A DNA stretch of 41,372 nucleotides from Bacteroidota bacterium (GTDB lineage: Bacteria > Bacteroidota > Bacteroidia > Chitinophagales > Saprospiraceae), in NCBI GenBank assembly GCA_029567325.1, contig JAKQLF010000161.1, positions 1-41,372 on the forward strand, written 5' to 3'. Positions 32,523 to 40,948 of this stretch are shown here, in pieces. The notes below the pieces were generated by a model. The model was given only the letters and a program-made list of their open reading frames with translations. It was not told the DNA's origin and did no database searches. Made by a program: the position numbers and the translations under genes. Position 1 is the first letter of the stretch. The number at the start of each line of letters is the position of its first letter.

Positions 32523-33635
32523 ATGCCTTGGTACAACGACCTCAGACCCACAACCGACGACAATAGACAATCATTTGGTCAAACTTTTCCTTTCTTGGAT
32601 AACACAGAGCGAGCTAAAATCATTCGTAATTTATTGCGCTTGAGAAAAGACTTGGCATCCATCACTGCAAATAAAAATGCAGATCAAAATGTTCTGATAG
32701 CTACTTGGAATCTCAAAGAGTTTGGCCACATCACCAAAAGACTACCAGAATCCTATTTTTACATCGCAGAGATTCTGAGTAAGTTTGATTTAATTGCCAT
32801 TCAAGAAATTAAAACAAGTCTGAAAGATCTCCAGATTTTGATGAGATTACTAGGTGCCGATTGGAGCTACCTTGTCAACGATATCACTGGCGGGTCTGCC
32901 GGTAATTCAGAAAGTTTTGCATACATCTTCAACAATAAAAGAGTGCAACCTACTGGTCTTGCTGGTGAAATTGTGCTATGGGATGAAATATCGCAAAATC
33001 TGACCATCAAACAATTGATGCGAACTCCCTACATCACTGGTTTTAAAGCTGGGTGGAAATCTTTTGCAATCATCAATATACATCTCAAACCAAGCAATAA
33101 TGCACCCAATGTTGCAATAAGAAAAGAAGAAATTACAGCTTTGACCGATATCATAGAAATGAGGCTGAAAAACAAAACCATGTGGACAGAAAACCTCATG
33201 CTGATGGGAGATTTCAATTTATATCATGACAATACAGACATTATTGACGTAATAACGAGTAAAGGATTTTTGGAATTGGCACATCTCAAAGGTCAACCAA
33301 CCAATGTGAGTGGCACCGAAGCATATGACAAGGTTTTTTATCTCAAAAATAAATATTTTGACCTAGTTTCACCCACAGGTTTGAATACTGGCGGCATTTT
33401 CAAGTTTTTTGATTCTGTATTTCGATTGGATGAAGATTGGGACGCATACAAAGATCAAATGTTGGCTCACAAGGAAGACCCTTCCACTTTAGTTACAGAC
33501 GATGACTTCAAGAAATATTTCAAAAACCATTGGCGGATCAGACAGATTTCTGACCATTTACCTGTTTGGTTATCTATGGCTATTGATTCTTCAGATGAAT
33601 TCCTGGAGGAGAAGCTGGTGGAGAATTTAGTCTAG
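32523..33635 (+). CDS. Endonuclease/exonuclease/phosphatase (EEP) family protein
   Basis: Protein of 370 residues with the EEP metal-site motifs in order: Asn63 in LIATWNLKEF, Glu95 in IAIQEIKT, a His in FAIINIHLKPS, GDFNLYHDN near 229-237, and RQISDHLPVWLSM near the end (His in SDHLP). The family hydrolyses phosphodiester or phosphomonoester bonds in nucleic acids, phospholipids or inositides. The N-terminal 55 residues (DLRPTTDDNRQSFGQTF) and the insertion before the SDHLP motif are extra. There is no signal peptide, so it is probably cytoplasmic, which favours a nucleic-acid or nucleotide substrate. Confidence 0.9.
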   Translation: MPWYNDLRPTTDDNRQSFGQTFPFLDNTERAKIIRNLLRLRKDLASITANKNADQNVLIATWNLKEFGHITKRLPESYFYIAEILSKFDLIAIQEIKTSLKDLQILMRLLGADWSYLVNDITGGSAGNSESFAYIFNNKRVQPTGLAGEIVLWDEISQNLTIKQLMRTPYITGFKAGWKSFAIINIHLKPSNNAPNVAIRKEEITALTDIIEMRLKNKTMWTENLMLMGDFNLYHDNTDIIDVITSKGFLELAHLKGQPTNVSGTEAYDKVFYLKNKYFDLVSPTGLNTGGIFKFFDSVFRLDEDWDAYKDQMLAHKEDPSTLVTDDDFKKYFKNHWRIRQISDHLPVWLSMAIDSSDEFLEEKLVENLV

Positions 33636-33874
33636 AGGGGAGAATTTTATTCGTTTTAAAATTATTTAATTTCCTTGTGCCATGGACTGGACAATTGGAA
33701 AGGGCAAAATGAAACTAATAGATAGAATCATGGTTATACATAAAGGATGCCTTCAAATTTGTTTTATGGTAATTTTGGGCAGAACTGAAAATCCATCATC
33801 AATAAAATGTTAGAAGGCATTATATTTTACGCCTCTACGATATAACTTTACATTTTTTCCGAATTTGACATAAT

Positions 33875-34540
33875 ATGACAAACGCAGATTTCAAACCCTT
33901 TGATTTACAATGTTACACCAAACTCTACGAAAAATTTCAATACCTTTTTGAGGAAGAATTGATCAACGAAATATGTATGTATGGCAAATCATCCCGATTT
34001 CCTGCAGATCAAATAATCATTGACATAGGAGATAAAATCAAACAAATGCCTTTGGTCATAACCGGTTCGGTGCGCATTATGACTGAGGACGAAGAAGGTA
34101 GGGAGTTGCTTTTGTATTATTTGGAATTGGGTGACACTTGTGCAATGACGCTCAATTGTTGCTCAAGGTCAGCTAAAAGTAACATCAGGGCTGTGACTGA
34201 AGAGCCTTGTGAAATGTTGATGGTCCCTATCGAATACATGGACGTTTGGATGGTCAAATACAAGTCCTGGAGAAATTTCGTTTTGGAAAGTTATAATACA
34301 AGGCTCAATGAAATGTTGGAAGCTATTGATTCACTTGCGTTCCACAATATGGAAGAAAGGATCATCAAATACCTAAAGGACAGGGCCATGGTTTTGGGTG
34401 ATGACACCCTCAAAATCACTCATTATCAAATTGCAAGGGACCTCAATTCCTCAAGAGTGGTCATTTCTCGGATTATGAAAAAATTGGAGGATAATGGGCA
34501 GGTTACTCAGAGTAGGAATATGATCAAGGTGGTGATGTAG
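33875..34540 (+). CDS. Crp/Fnr-family transcription regulator
   Basis: Protein of 221 residues: a cyclic-nucleotide-binding-like beta roll (about 30-145; QIIIDIGDKIKQMPLVITGS, VRIMTEDEEGRELLLYYLEL) and a C-terminal winged helix-turn-helix (about 165-220; LKITHYQIARDLNSSRVVIS, RIMKKLEDNG). The Cys-rich stretch GDTCAMTLNCCS near 90-100 is notable and could bind a metal or respond to redox. The canonical cAMP phosphate cassette is not clear, so the ligand is uncertain. No operator was assigned. GGAAATCGG-like spacer repeats and a 60-base duplication follow its stop. Confidence 0.9.
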   Translation: MTNADFKPFDLQCYTKLYEKFQYLFEEELINEICMYGKSSRFPADQIIIDIGDKIKQMPLVITGSVRIMTEDEEGRELLLYYLELGDTCAMTLNCCSRSAKSNIRAVTEEPCEMLMVPIEYMDVWMVKYKSWRNFVLESYNTRLNEMLEAIDSLAFHNMEERIIKYLKDRAMVLGDDTLKITHYQIARDLNSSRVVISRIMKKLEDNGQVTQSRNMIKVVM

Positions 34541-34574
34541 GGACATCGGAAATTCGGAAAACGGAAATCGTATA

Positions 34575-34694
34575 AATGCCTTTGGCGCAATTCCCTTCGG
34601 GAGCAATTTGGCAATGGGCAATGGGGAAATAGGCAATGCCTTTGGCTCAATTCCTTTTGGGAGCAATTTAGCATCAGGCAATTTGGCAAGGGGC
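34575..34694. repeat. 60-base tandem duplication in the spacer after the Crp gene
   Basis: Two copies (34575-34634 and 34635-34694) share AATGCCTTTGGC(G/T)CAATTCC and then TT(C/T)GGGAGCAATTT, with about 80 percent identity by eye. Neither copy encodes a convincing peptide. The units resemble the GGCAATTTGGCAATGGGCAAT filler common in this phylum's spacers; a similar motif starts the window. Confidence 0.7.
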
Positions 34695-34696
34695 TG

Positions 34697-34879
34697 TTAC
34701 AATACCCGTTGTACAAACGCAAGGCCTTGCGTCTCTCCACCTTTATTGTTGCCACGGCATTTGTCGCTGCAATATTTGACATCTTGCCAATTCTTTTCCC
34801 ATTTCTTCCGCCAGGTAAAAGGCCTATTACATACTGAACACATTTTAGTAGGGAGATTTTCCTTTTTTACTTGTTTCAT
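34697..34879 (-). CDS. DUF2256 small zinc-ribbon-like protein
   Basis: Protein of 60 residues with the DUF2256 signature [19 protein letters not shown], then [14 protein letters not shown]. Four Cys (C-x2-C ... C-x3-C) should bind zinc. The family is about 40-60 residues and of unknown function. The C-terminal 15 residues ([12 protein letters not shown]) are not typical and derive from a palindromic repeat at 34717-34732 that has entered the end of the gene. It follows the TIGR03643 gene by 44 bases on the same strand. In other genomes the two genes often sit with a cryptochrome/photolyase (established association, recalled), but none is present here. Confidence 0.85.
   Translation of the reverse strand: MKQVKKENLPTKMCSVCNRPFTWRKKWEKNWQDVKYCSDKCRGNNKGGETQGLAFVQRVL
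34717..34732. repeat. 16-base perfect palindrome at the 3' end of the DUF2256 gene
   Basis: ACGCAAGGCCTTGCGT. Similar GAGACGCAAGGCCTTGCGTC units are common in Bacteroidota spacers. Here it codes for part of the protein's tail. Confidence 0.7.
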
Positions 34880-34923
34880 TTATAATTTGTCATTTTTTAA
34901 GACTTAAAAACTCCCGTTTTGGA

Positions 34924-35223
34924 TCATTTATTGATCGATCTCCTTTTGCTTATCTTATTCTGACTGATGGTACGTTGCAAATTGCATTGAAACCTAAGGA
35001 TGCCATCTACTCTTTTTTGGAGGTGTTTTTGACTTACGCCACTGTGTACGCGTTTTCTCCAAAGTTCAAAACTAGACCTTTTTAATTCTATTCTCATGAT
35101 ATCCACTACCTGAGATTCACTCAATGAAAATTGCGCTTTCAAGGCTTCAAAAGGGGTGCGATCTTCCCAAGCCATTTCAATGATCCTATCAATGTCTTTT
35201 TGATCCAATTTTTGTAAGCTCAT
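34924..35223 (-). CDS. TIGR03643-family protein
   Basis: Protein of 99 residues from the ATG at 35223 (MSLQKLDQKDIDRIIEMAWE). A longer frame to 35316 adds 31 atypical residues. The family signature is clear: DRIIEMAWEDRTPFEALKAQ, FSLSESQVVDIMRIELKRSS, FELWRKRVHSGVSQKH. The helix-turn-helix-like layout suggests a small DNA-binding or regulatory role, but the function is not known. It is the first gene of a two-gene unit with DUF2256. The basic tail (SQNKISKRRSINK) is rich in Lys and Arg. Confidence 0.88.
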   Translation of the reverse strand: MSLQKLDQKDIDRIIEMAWEDRTPFEALKAQFSLSESQVVDIMRIELKRSSFELWRKRVHSGVSQKHLQKRVDGILRFQCNLQRTISQNKISKRRSINK

Positions 35224-35503
35224 ATGCTTTCGAATGGTGAAATCAACTAACAAGAGATTTCGGAAAACGTTTGTGAATGTGGGACGAAATTCAAAACAGG
35301 ATAAACAATAACCCAACTTAGGTTACAAAATGATGGCCAAATTCTATATCCATTTTTGGTATAATTTCGCAAAGATGTCCATAAACTATACTTAAATCCT
35401 GTCATAAAACCTTGACTCGTAGGCATTCGATGACAATTTGGCACTCCTTTTCATCGTGGCACATGCTTTGCCACCATGGCTTTATAAATCAAACATTAGA
35501 CAA

Positions 35504-37372
35504 ATGGCAAAAGGACATATTTCTGTACAAGCGGAAAACATATTTCCGATCATCAAAAAGTTTTTATATTCTGACCAGGAAATCTTTCTCAGAGAGCTGG
35601 TATCCAATGCCGTAGATGCGACAACCAAGATAAAGACGCTCGCAGCAATAGGCGATTTAAAAGGCGAATTGGGGGATACCACCATCAATATACACATTGA
35701 CAACGACGCCAAAACCTTGACCATTTCTGACAAGGGCATTGGAATGACAGAACATGAAGTTGAAAAATACCTCAATCAGGTTGCATTCTCATCAGCTGAA
35801 GAATTTTTGGAGAAATACAAAAACCAAGCTTCTTCCATCATCGGACATTTTGGACTTGGATTCTATTCTGCTTTTATGGTTGCTTCCAAAGTAGAGGTAG
35901 TCACAAAGTCTTACCAAGAAGATGCACCTGCTGTAAGGTGGATTTGTGACGGTAATCCTGAATACGAAATTGAGGCTGCTGAAAAATCTGAAAGAGGTAC
36001 AGACATCATCTTACACATCGCAGATGATAGTCACGATTATCTAGAAAAAGAAAGAATTGAAGAGCTGCTTCACAAATATTGTAAGTTTCTTCCTGTAGAG
36101 ATTCAGTTTGGAACCAAAACACACACTGAATACGAAGGTGAAGGCGAAGACCAAAAGGAAATTAAAACAGAAATCCCCAATATTGTCAATAATCCTAATC
36201 CACTTTGGAAAAAAAGACCAGCTGATCTAACTGAAGAAGATTACAAAAGCTTTTACAAAGAGCTTTATCCAATGAGCCAACCACCGCTTTTCTGGATCCA
36301 CCTCAATATCGATTATCCTTTTAATCTCACAGGTGTATTGTATTTCCCTAAACTCAATAATACGCTTGAGATTCAAAGAAATAAAATACAACTCTATAGC
36401 AATCAAGTATTTGTAACGGATGAAGTAAAAGATATCGTTCCAGAGTTTCTTACTCTTTTACACGGGGTGATTGATTCCCCAGACATTCCTCTAAACGTAT
36501 CTAGGTCGTACCTACAGGCAGATGCCAATGTAAAGAAAATCACTTCTTACATTACCAAAAAGGTCGCAGAAAAATTCGAGTCTATGTTCAAAGCGGATCG
36601 ACCAACATTCGAAGAAAGGTGGAATGAAACTGGAGTATTTGTAAAATATGGTATGATCAGTGATGAAAAATTCAGTGAAAAGGCCATGAATTTTGCTCTA
36701 CTCAAAGATACAGACTCCAAAAAGTATACCATTGAAGAGTATAAGGAACTCATCAAGGATACGCAAAAAGATAAATACGATCGGTTGGTCAGCATCTATA
36801 CAACTCAACCAAAGGATCAGTATACTTACGTGCAAGCAGCCAAAAATCAAGGATACAATGTTTTGGTTTTTGATACACCAATCGACAATCACTTCATGCA
36901 ACACCTGGAGTATAAAGGTGAGAAAATGACATTTGTAAGGGTTGACTCTGAAACGGTCGATAACTTAGTGCAGAAGGATGAGAAAAGAGAATCTGTCTTA
37001 TCTGAAACGGAACAAGAATCTGTCAAGGCTATTTTCACTAAATCCATCAGCAATCTACAAGGTGGCAGTATTGAATTGAAGGCATTGTCGCCTGAAGATA
37101 ATCCTGTGTTGATAACCAAACCTGAGTTTATGCGTAGGATGAAAGAAATGCAGATGATGCAAGGTATGGACTTGGGAGACATGGGTGACATGCACAATGT
37201 GGTGGTCAATACCAATCACCCATTGATTGCTCAAAAATTAGTGGGAATGGGTGAAGATCAACAAAAAGATATGGTTGATTACTTACACAAACTGGCTTTA
37301 CTCAACCAAAATATGCTGAATGGTGAAGACCTTGCAAATTTTGTAAAAACGAGTTTGGATAAATTGAAATAG
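35504..37372 (+). CDS. htpG: HtpG, bacterial Hsp90 chaperone
   Basis: Protein of 622 residues, ATP-dependent molecular chaperone. I start it at MAKGHISVQAENIFPIIKKF (ATG at 35504); an upstream TTG at 35438 would add 22 unrelated residues. The GHKL ATPase motifs are present: ELVSNAVDATTK, ISDKGIGMTEHEV, IGHFGLGFYSAFMVA. The middle-domain block LTGVLYFPKLN, the catalytic-loop region IQLYSNQVFVTDEVKDIVPE and the SRSYLQADANVKKI motif follow. The C-terminal dimerisation domain ends without MEEVD, as in bacteria. A strong terminator follows (37391-37423). No heat-shock operator such as CIRCE is seen upstream. Confidence 0.97.
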   Translation: MAKGHISVQAENIFPIIKKFLYSDQEIFLRELVSNAVDATTKIKTLAAIGDLKGELGDTTINIHIDNDAKTLTISDKGIGMTEHEVEKYLNQVAFSSAEEFLEKYKNQASSIIGHFGLGFYSAFMVASKVEVVTKSYQEDAPAVRWICDGNPEYEIEAAEKSERGTDIILHIADDSHDYLEKERIEELLHKYCKFLPVEIQFGTKTHTEYEGEGEDQKEIKTEIPNIVNNPNPLWKKRPADLTEEDYKSFYKELYPMSQPPLFWIHLNIDYPFNLTGVLYFPKLNNTLEIQRNKIQLYSNQVFVTDEVKDIVPEFLTLLHGVIDSPDIPLNVSRSYLQADANVKKITSYITKKVAEKFESMFKADRPTFEERWNETGVFVKYGMISDEKFSEKAMNFALLKDTDSKKYTIEEYKELIKDTQKDKYDRLVSIYTTQPKDQYTYVQAAKNQGYNVLVFDTPIDNHFMQHLEYKGEKMTFVRVDSETVDNLVQKDEKRESVLSETEQESVKAIFTKSISNLQGGSIELKALSPEDNPVLITKPEFMRRMKEMQMMQGMDLGDMGDMHNVVVNTNHPLIAQKLVGMGEDQQKDMVDYLHKLALLNQNMLNGEDLANFVKTSLDKLK

Positions 37373-37390
37373 TTCTTTTACAGAATTCAT

Positions 37391-37423
37391 AAAAAAGGCT
37401 TGCAGATTTTGCAGGCCTTTTTT
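37391..37423 (+). terminator. Rho-independent terminator after htpG
   Basis: AAAAAAGGC-T-TGCA, loop GATTT, TGCA-G-GCCTTTTTT: a 14-bp stem with one T-G pair, starting 19 bases after the htpG stop and ending in six T's. The mirror A/T tracts make it usable in both directions. Confidence 0.85.
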
Positions 37424-37717
37424 GTTGGTATCTATTGTTTATGAGAAAAATGTGAATGGTGAATGGTGAATGGGGGGATGTGAGATGTGAAAAGTAAAAT
37501 GTCAGATGGAACCACTCGTTGTGTCAGGGCATGCCCTGGATTCTTAGGTAAAATATGAAATTGTGAAATGTGAAAATAGATTTGTTGAGCTTCGGCACGC
37601 CATTGCTTCACAGGATAAATATTGATTGCCTGCACCTGCTGTGAAGGACTGTTTACCAGCCTGGACCTCAGGTTTGTCGATTTATTAATGAGGTAATTTT
37701 AAAGCCTTTTCGTCGTG
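37424..37717. other. Spacer with TGTGAAATG-type filler
   Basis: No gene seen. It has degenerate GTGAATGGTGAATGG and TGTGAAATGTGAAAA tracts, and a 14-base palindrome CAGGGCATGCCCTG (37525-37538). Confidence 0.45.
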
Positions 37718-37866
37718 AAATTTGGCAAACTATATAAATCTATTACTCGCCAAATGCATGAAAAAAAGTATAGATTTGGCGAATTATAAATAATTATATC
37801 TCGCCAAAAGTGTAAAAAAAATATAGATTTGGCTGGCTATAAATAAATAACTGTCGCCAAAAGCGG
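37718..37866. repeat. Three tandem 53-54-base repeats with TTTGGCGA/TCGCCAAA arms
   Basis: Each unit opens with AGATTTGGC(G)A and closes with TCGCCAAA; unit starts (TTTGGC) are at 37721, 37775 and 37828. The arms in the middle copy (37775-37782 and 37801-37808) are perfectly complementary. On the plus strand, copies 1-2 read KFGKLYKSITRQMHEKKYRF, suggesting a decayed coding repeat; copy 2 has stops and copy 3 is in another frame. The repeat lies between htpG and the small membrane protein gene. Confidence 0.65.
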
Positions 37867-37927
37867 AATGATTTTTTGATTAGGCGCTCAACAATAAGAT
37901 GTAATTGCTCAAAAAACTGTGCAAGAC

Positions 37928-38245
37928 TCAAGCTACATCGTGTTTTCTCCAATAAAGAAAAATAACAACAATACACATCAAAATGCTAAATATTTCAAAA
38001 GCATGGCGCAAGTTTGATTCAAAATCAAAATAATAGGTTGAGAAAATACCAGCTATGAATAAGAACCTCAACTTTACTTCTTTACCTTGAGATTTCAAAA
38101 AGTTGTCAAATAAAAGCAAATACAAAGTGGAAATCCAGCCAAAAGCAAGGAAGAGCAAACTTGGTTCGTCCATGATTAATATAGGAATGAATAAAATTCC
38201 TATGATAACTAAAAATAAATAATTTATACGTTTTTCATCTTTCAT
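37928..38245 (-). CDS. Small membrane protein of unknown function
   Basis: Protein of 105 residues with a charged start (MKDEKRINYLFLVIIGILFI) and about four helices (IGILFIPILI, LLFLAFGWISTLYLLLF, FLFIAGIFSTYYF, IFSILMCIVVIFLYW), ending RKHDVA. There is no recognised motif. It stands alone between spacer repeats (37718-37866) and the peptidyl-prolyl isomerase gene, which is divergent. The plain hydrophobic pattern gives no clue to its role. Confidence 0.55.
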   Translation of the reverse strand: MKDEKRINYLFLVIIGILFIPILIMDEPSLLFLAFGWISTLYLLLFDNFLKSQGKEVKLRFLFIAGIFSTYYFDFESNLRHAFEIFSILMCIVVIFLYWRKHDVA

Positions 38246-38471
38246 AGCTCTAAAATAATAACCAAATATAACTATTAAATTTTATGTAGTCAATTAAATT
38301 ATATGCAGCCATTTTATAATTGGTCTTTATTGCCCTTTGAAATGAACAGCATTGTCCAATTGAACTCTAAAAAAATTGGGTTGAGGGTGCATTTCAATAA
38401 AAAAAGAATGCTTTTAACGCTTTCTTGACATAACTTCTTTAGAAGGCATACGTCTTCAATCTCATCTATAT

Positions 38472-38479
38472 TATATTTG
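38472..38479 (+). promoter_or_regulatory. Possible -7 element of the PPIase gene
   Basis: TATATTTG, a full match to TAnnTTTG, 23 bases before the ATG at 38503. No TTG at 19-23 bases upstream, so weak. Confidence 0.35.
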
Positions 38480-38502
38480 CGCAAAATTTGAAATATCACA
38501 AA

Positions 38503-39537
38503 ATGAACAAATACTCTTTCTTTTTGCTTTTCATGGTGATCTTCCATGTTACATCTATTTCACAAACAAATAAACAAAAAATGGATCAAGACTTTTTGGC
38601 CAACCAGGCTGATGGCATTTATGCAAAATTCGAAACCAATAAAGGAGATATATTCACCAAATTGGAATACAAACTTACTCCAATGACGGTTGCCAATTTT
38701 ATTGGTTTGGCAGATGGCTCAATGGCCAACGGCTCAAAACCAGCAGGCACGCCATTCTACAATGGCTTGAAATTTCACAGAGTCATTCCAAATTTCATGA
38801 TTCAAGGGGGTTGCCCACTCGGCACTGGTACTGGAAATCCAGGTTATAAATTTGAAGATGAATTTGTTGACAGCCTCAAACACAATGCACCAGGCATTTT
38901 GAGTATGGCCAATTCTGGACCAGCTACCAATGGTTCTCAATTTTTCATCACTCACGTGCCTACTCCATGGTTGGACGGAAAACACACTGTTTTTGGCCAC
39001 GTAGTTGAAGGACAGGATATAGTGAATGCCATCGTTCAAAATGATACTTTAAAAAGTTTGACTATTTTAAGAAAAGGCGCTGAAGCAATGGCATTTAATG
39101 CTACGGCAAAGTTTGCTGAAGAAAAAGCCAATTTGGTTGCCAAAGCTGCTGCCAAAGAAGCTGAACTGAAAGCTGCTGCTGAAAAATTGACAAAAGAATT
39201 TAACAATACAACTCCTAGTGGATTGAAATACATCGTGGTTACAGAGGGTCTTGGAACGAAACCAACGGGAGAAAGTAATTGCACGGTACATTATACAGGT
39301 AAATTCCTTGATGGCAGAACTTTTGATAGCAGCGTAGACAGAGGTACTCCTATAGATTTCAACCTCAATCAAGTAATAAAAGGTTGGTCAGAAGGCTTAC
39401 AATTAATGCCTGAAGGAAGTAAATTCAAATTTTACATTCCTTATCAACTTGCATATGGCGAGCGTGGATACCCTGGAGCTATTCCACCAAAAAGCGATTT
39501 GATCTTTGAAGTAGAATTGATCAAAGTAAATAAATAA
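38503..39537 (+). CDS. Secreted peptidyl-prolyl isomerase, cyclophilin-FKBP fusion
   Basis: Protein of 344 residues. I start it at [20 protein letters not shown] (ATG at 38503); a TTG at 38488 adds five residues. After the signal peptide, residues about 35-185 are a cyclophilin domain ([50 protein letters not shown]). A Lys/Ala/Glu-rich helical linker spans about 192-230. Residues about 235-344 are an FKBP domain ([57 protein letters not shown]). Both active-site regions look complete. It should assist proline isomerisation during folding of exported proteins. Fusion of the two unrelated isomerase folds in one exported protein is the notable feature. Confidence 0.93.
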   Translation: MNKYSFFLLFMVIFHVTSISQTNKQKMDQDFLANQADGIYAKFETNKGDIFTKLEYKLTPMTVANFIGLADGSMANGSKPAGTPFYNGLKFHRVIPNFMIQGGCPLGTGTGNPGYKFEDEFVDSLKHNAPGILSMANSGPATNGSQFFITHVPTPWLDGKHTVFGHVVEGQDIVNAIVQNDTLKSLTILRKGAEAMAFNATAKFAEEKANLVAKAAAKEAELKAAAEKLTKEFNNTTPSGLKYIVVTEGLGTKPTGESNCTVHYTGKFLDGRTFDSSVDRGTPIDFNLNQVIKGWSEGLQLMPEGSKFKFYIPYQLAYGERGYPGAIPPKSDLIFEVELIKVNK

Positions 39538-39555
39538 ACATAATAGGAAATGATT

Positions 39556-40572
39556 TTAGTTTTCTAGAATCATTTCTGAAACAGCTTTTATCCAGGCGGG
39601 GTCATCATTCAAACTGGCGACCAAGTCGAGGGCTTCACCTCCTGCCTGGATAAATTCTTCTTTGTATTCATAGCCTATTTCTATGGTTGTTTCCAGACAA
39701 TCTGCAACGAATGCAGGGCTAAAAACCAATATTTTCTTAGCCCCACCGTGTTGTAAATGTTCTATCGTTTCACTGGTGTATGGCTGCGCCCATGGATCCT
39801 TTCCCAATCTAGATTGAAAACAGATGGTAAAATCTGAACGCTGTAAGCCCAATTTTCCAGCGATGGCAAAAGAAGTTTGATGACATTGCGCAGAGTAACA
39901 GTATTTATTATTTTCTGTAACCACACTGCAGCAATTTTCTACCTTCAGACAGTGAGCTTTGCTCGGATCTCCCTTCCTCAATTGTCTTTGCGGTAATCCG
40001 TGATAACTGAATAGAATGTGATCATAACTCTTCACATCATAAACTTTTGCATGATTTACAATCACGTCAATCATCCTGGAATCAGTTGGGTATGAATTGA
40101 CAAATTTGATTTCTGGAATGAGATCATAATTTCTCAAAATACGCATAACTTCATCGTGAATGGACCCTGTTGTTGCCGAAGCGTACTGCGGAAAAAGTGG
40201 GAAAACGATGATCTTATCTACTTTATCTTTTAAAATGAGTTTATTTACTGCAAGTTCCAGAGATGGAGATTGATAACGCATAGCTAGTTCTATCACATAA
40301 CTTGAACCCAACTGCTCTTGAACACCCTTTTGTAAAGCATATCCATGATATTTAATTGGGCTGCCCTCTTTGGTCCATAAACGTTTGTACAATTTGGCCG
40401 AGCTACCAGATCTAAATGGTGCAATGATGCCTCTCACTAATAAGTTTCTCGCTAACCAAGAAATGTCGATCACCCTTCTGTCTAATAAAAATTGTTTTAA
40501 ATATCTATAAACTGCCGACCTTTCGGGCCCATCCGGCGTTCCTAGATTCACAAGCAATACACCAATCTTCAT
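39556..40572 (-). CDS. hemH: Ferrochelatase
   Basis: Protein of 338 residues; inserts iron into protoporphyrin IX (or the coproporphyrin form) at the end of heme synthesis. Family motifs are MKIGVLLVNLGTPDGPE, the catalytic His191 in LFSYHGLPQRQL, SRLGKDPWAQPYTSE, and Glu294 in VADCLETTIEIGYEY. A Cys cluster at 208, 214, 215, 225 and 230 (AHCLKVENCC, YCYSAQC) is visible and could hold a metal or iron-sulfur centre. The gene stands alone, convergent with the isomerase gene; the two ends are 18 bases apart. A possible -7 element lies at 40641-40648. Confidence 0.95.
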   Translation of the reverse strand: MKIGVLLVNLGTPDGPERSAVYRYLKQFLLDRRVIDISWLARNLLVRGIIAPFRSGSSAKLYKRLWTKEGSPIKYHGYALQKGVQEQLGSSYVIELAMRYQSPSLELAVNKLILKDKVDKIIVFPLFPQYASATTGSIHDEVMRILRNYDLIPEIKFVNSYPTDSRMIDVIVNHAKVYDVKSYDHILFSYHGLPQRQLRKGDPSKAHCLKVENCCSVVTENNKYCYSAQCHQTSFAIAGKLGLQRSDFTICFQSRLGKDPWAQPYTSETIEHLQHGGAKKILVFSPAFVADCLETTIEIGYEYKEEFIQAGGEALDLVASLNDDPAWIKAVSEMILEN

Positions 40573-40640
40573 ATTTCTCTGCTTAATGCAATTATCAATT
40601 CATCTGTCTTGGAAAAATCCTTCCAATTCTATATTTACGG

Positions 40641-40648
40641 CAAACATA
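40641..40648 (-). promoter_or_regulatory. hemH: Possible -7 element of hemH
   Basis: On the minus strand TATGTTTG, a full match to TAnnTTTG, 68 bases before the start codon. No TTG at the expected distance, so weak. Confidence 0.35.
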
Positions 40649-40877
40649 CAAATACAATAATTGTTGCACGGGATGTACAGGTGGAAAGTTTATATGGAGA
40701 AACGCAAGGCTTGACAGTTGACCATTGAGCGCCACGAATTCACGAATTGCTTTCAGCCATCAGATATCAGCATTTAGTACATCAAAAGAAAAAAATATCG
40801 TGCCGTAAGTACGAACCCTTTTCATACCTCATCAATGCTGAAAACTGACCACTGAAAACTGAAAATGGCCATAAATA

Positions 40878-40912
40878 AAAAGAGACTATGCTGTTAAAAC
40901 ATAGTCTCTTTT
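40878..40912 (-). terminator. Rho-independent terminator after the AT-hook-like gene
   Basis: AAAAGAGACTATG (40878-40890), nine-base loop, CATAGTCTCTTTT (40900-40912): a perfect 13-bp stem 37 bases past the stop of the minus-strand gene. On the minus strand it ends in a run of T's as well; it is symmetric. Confidence 0.8.
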
Positions 40913-40948
40913 GAAAGATTTATTATCAGACCTTCTATTGAAGGGTGA

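Larger units (their letters stand above)
40573..40948. other. Spacer with no gene, one strong hairpin
   Basis: About 375 bases. It contains the hemH promoter region, degenerate filler (GAATTCACGAATTGC, CATCAGATATCAGCA) and a hairpin terminator at 40878-40912. An ACGCAAGGC half-palindrome at 40702-40710 resembles the one in the DUF2256 gene. No RNA gene is seen. Confidence 0.5.

Noticed and set aside
35247-35444. Minus-strand frame upstream of the TIGR03643 gene
   Set aside because: No homology, and it lies in the divergent promoter region of htpG.
37718-37866. Possible CRISPR or origin iterons
   Set aside because: Tandem units without unique spacers, one frame-shifted copy, traces of coding; no replication gene nearby.
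39547-39576. GAAATGATT/AATCATTTC inverted repeat between the isomerase and ferrochelatase genes
   Set aside because: The right arm lies inside the ferrochelatase coding end, and there is no T tract; it is too weak to call a terminator.
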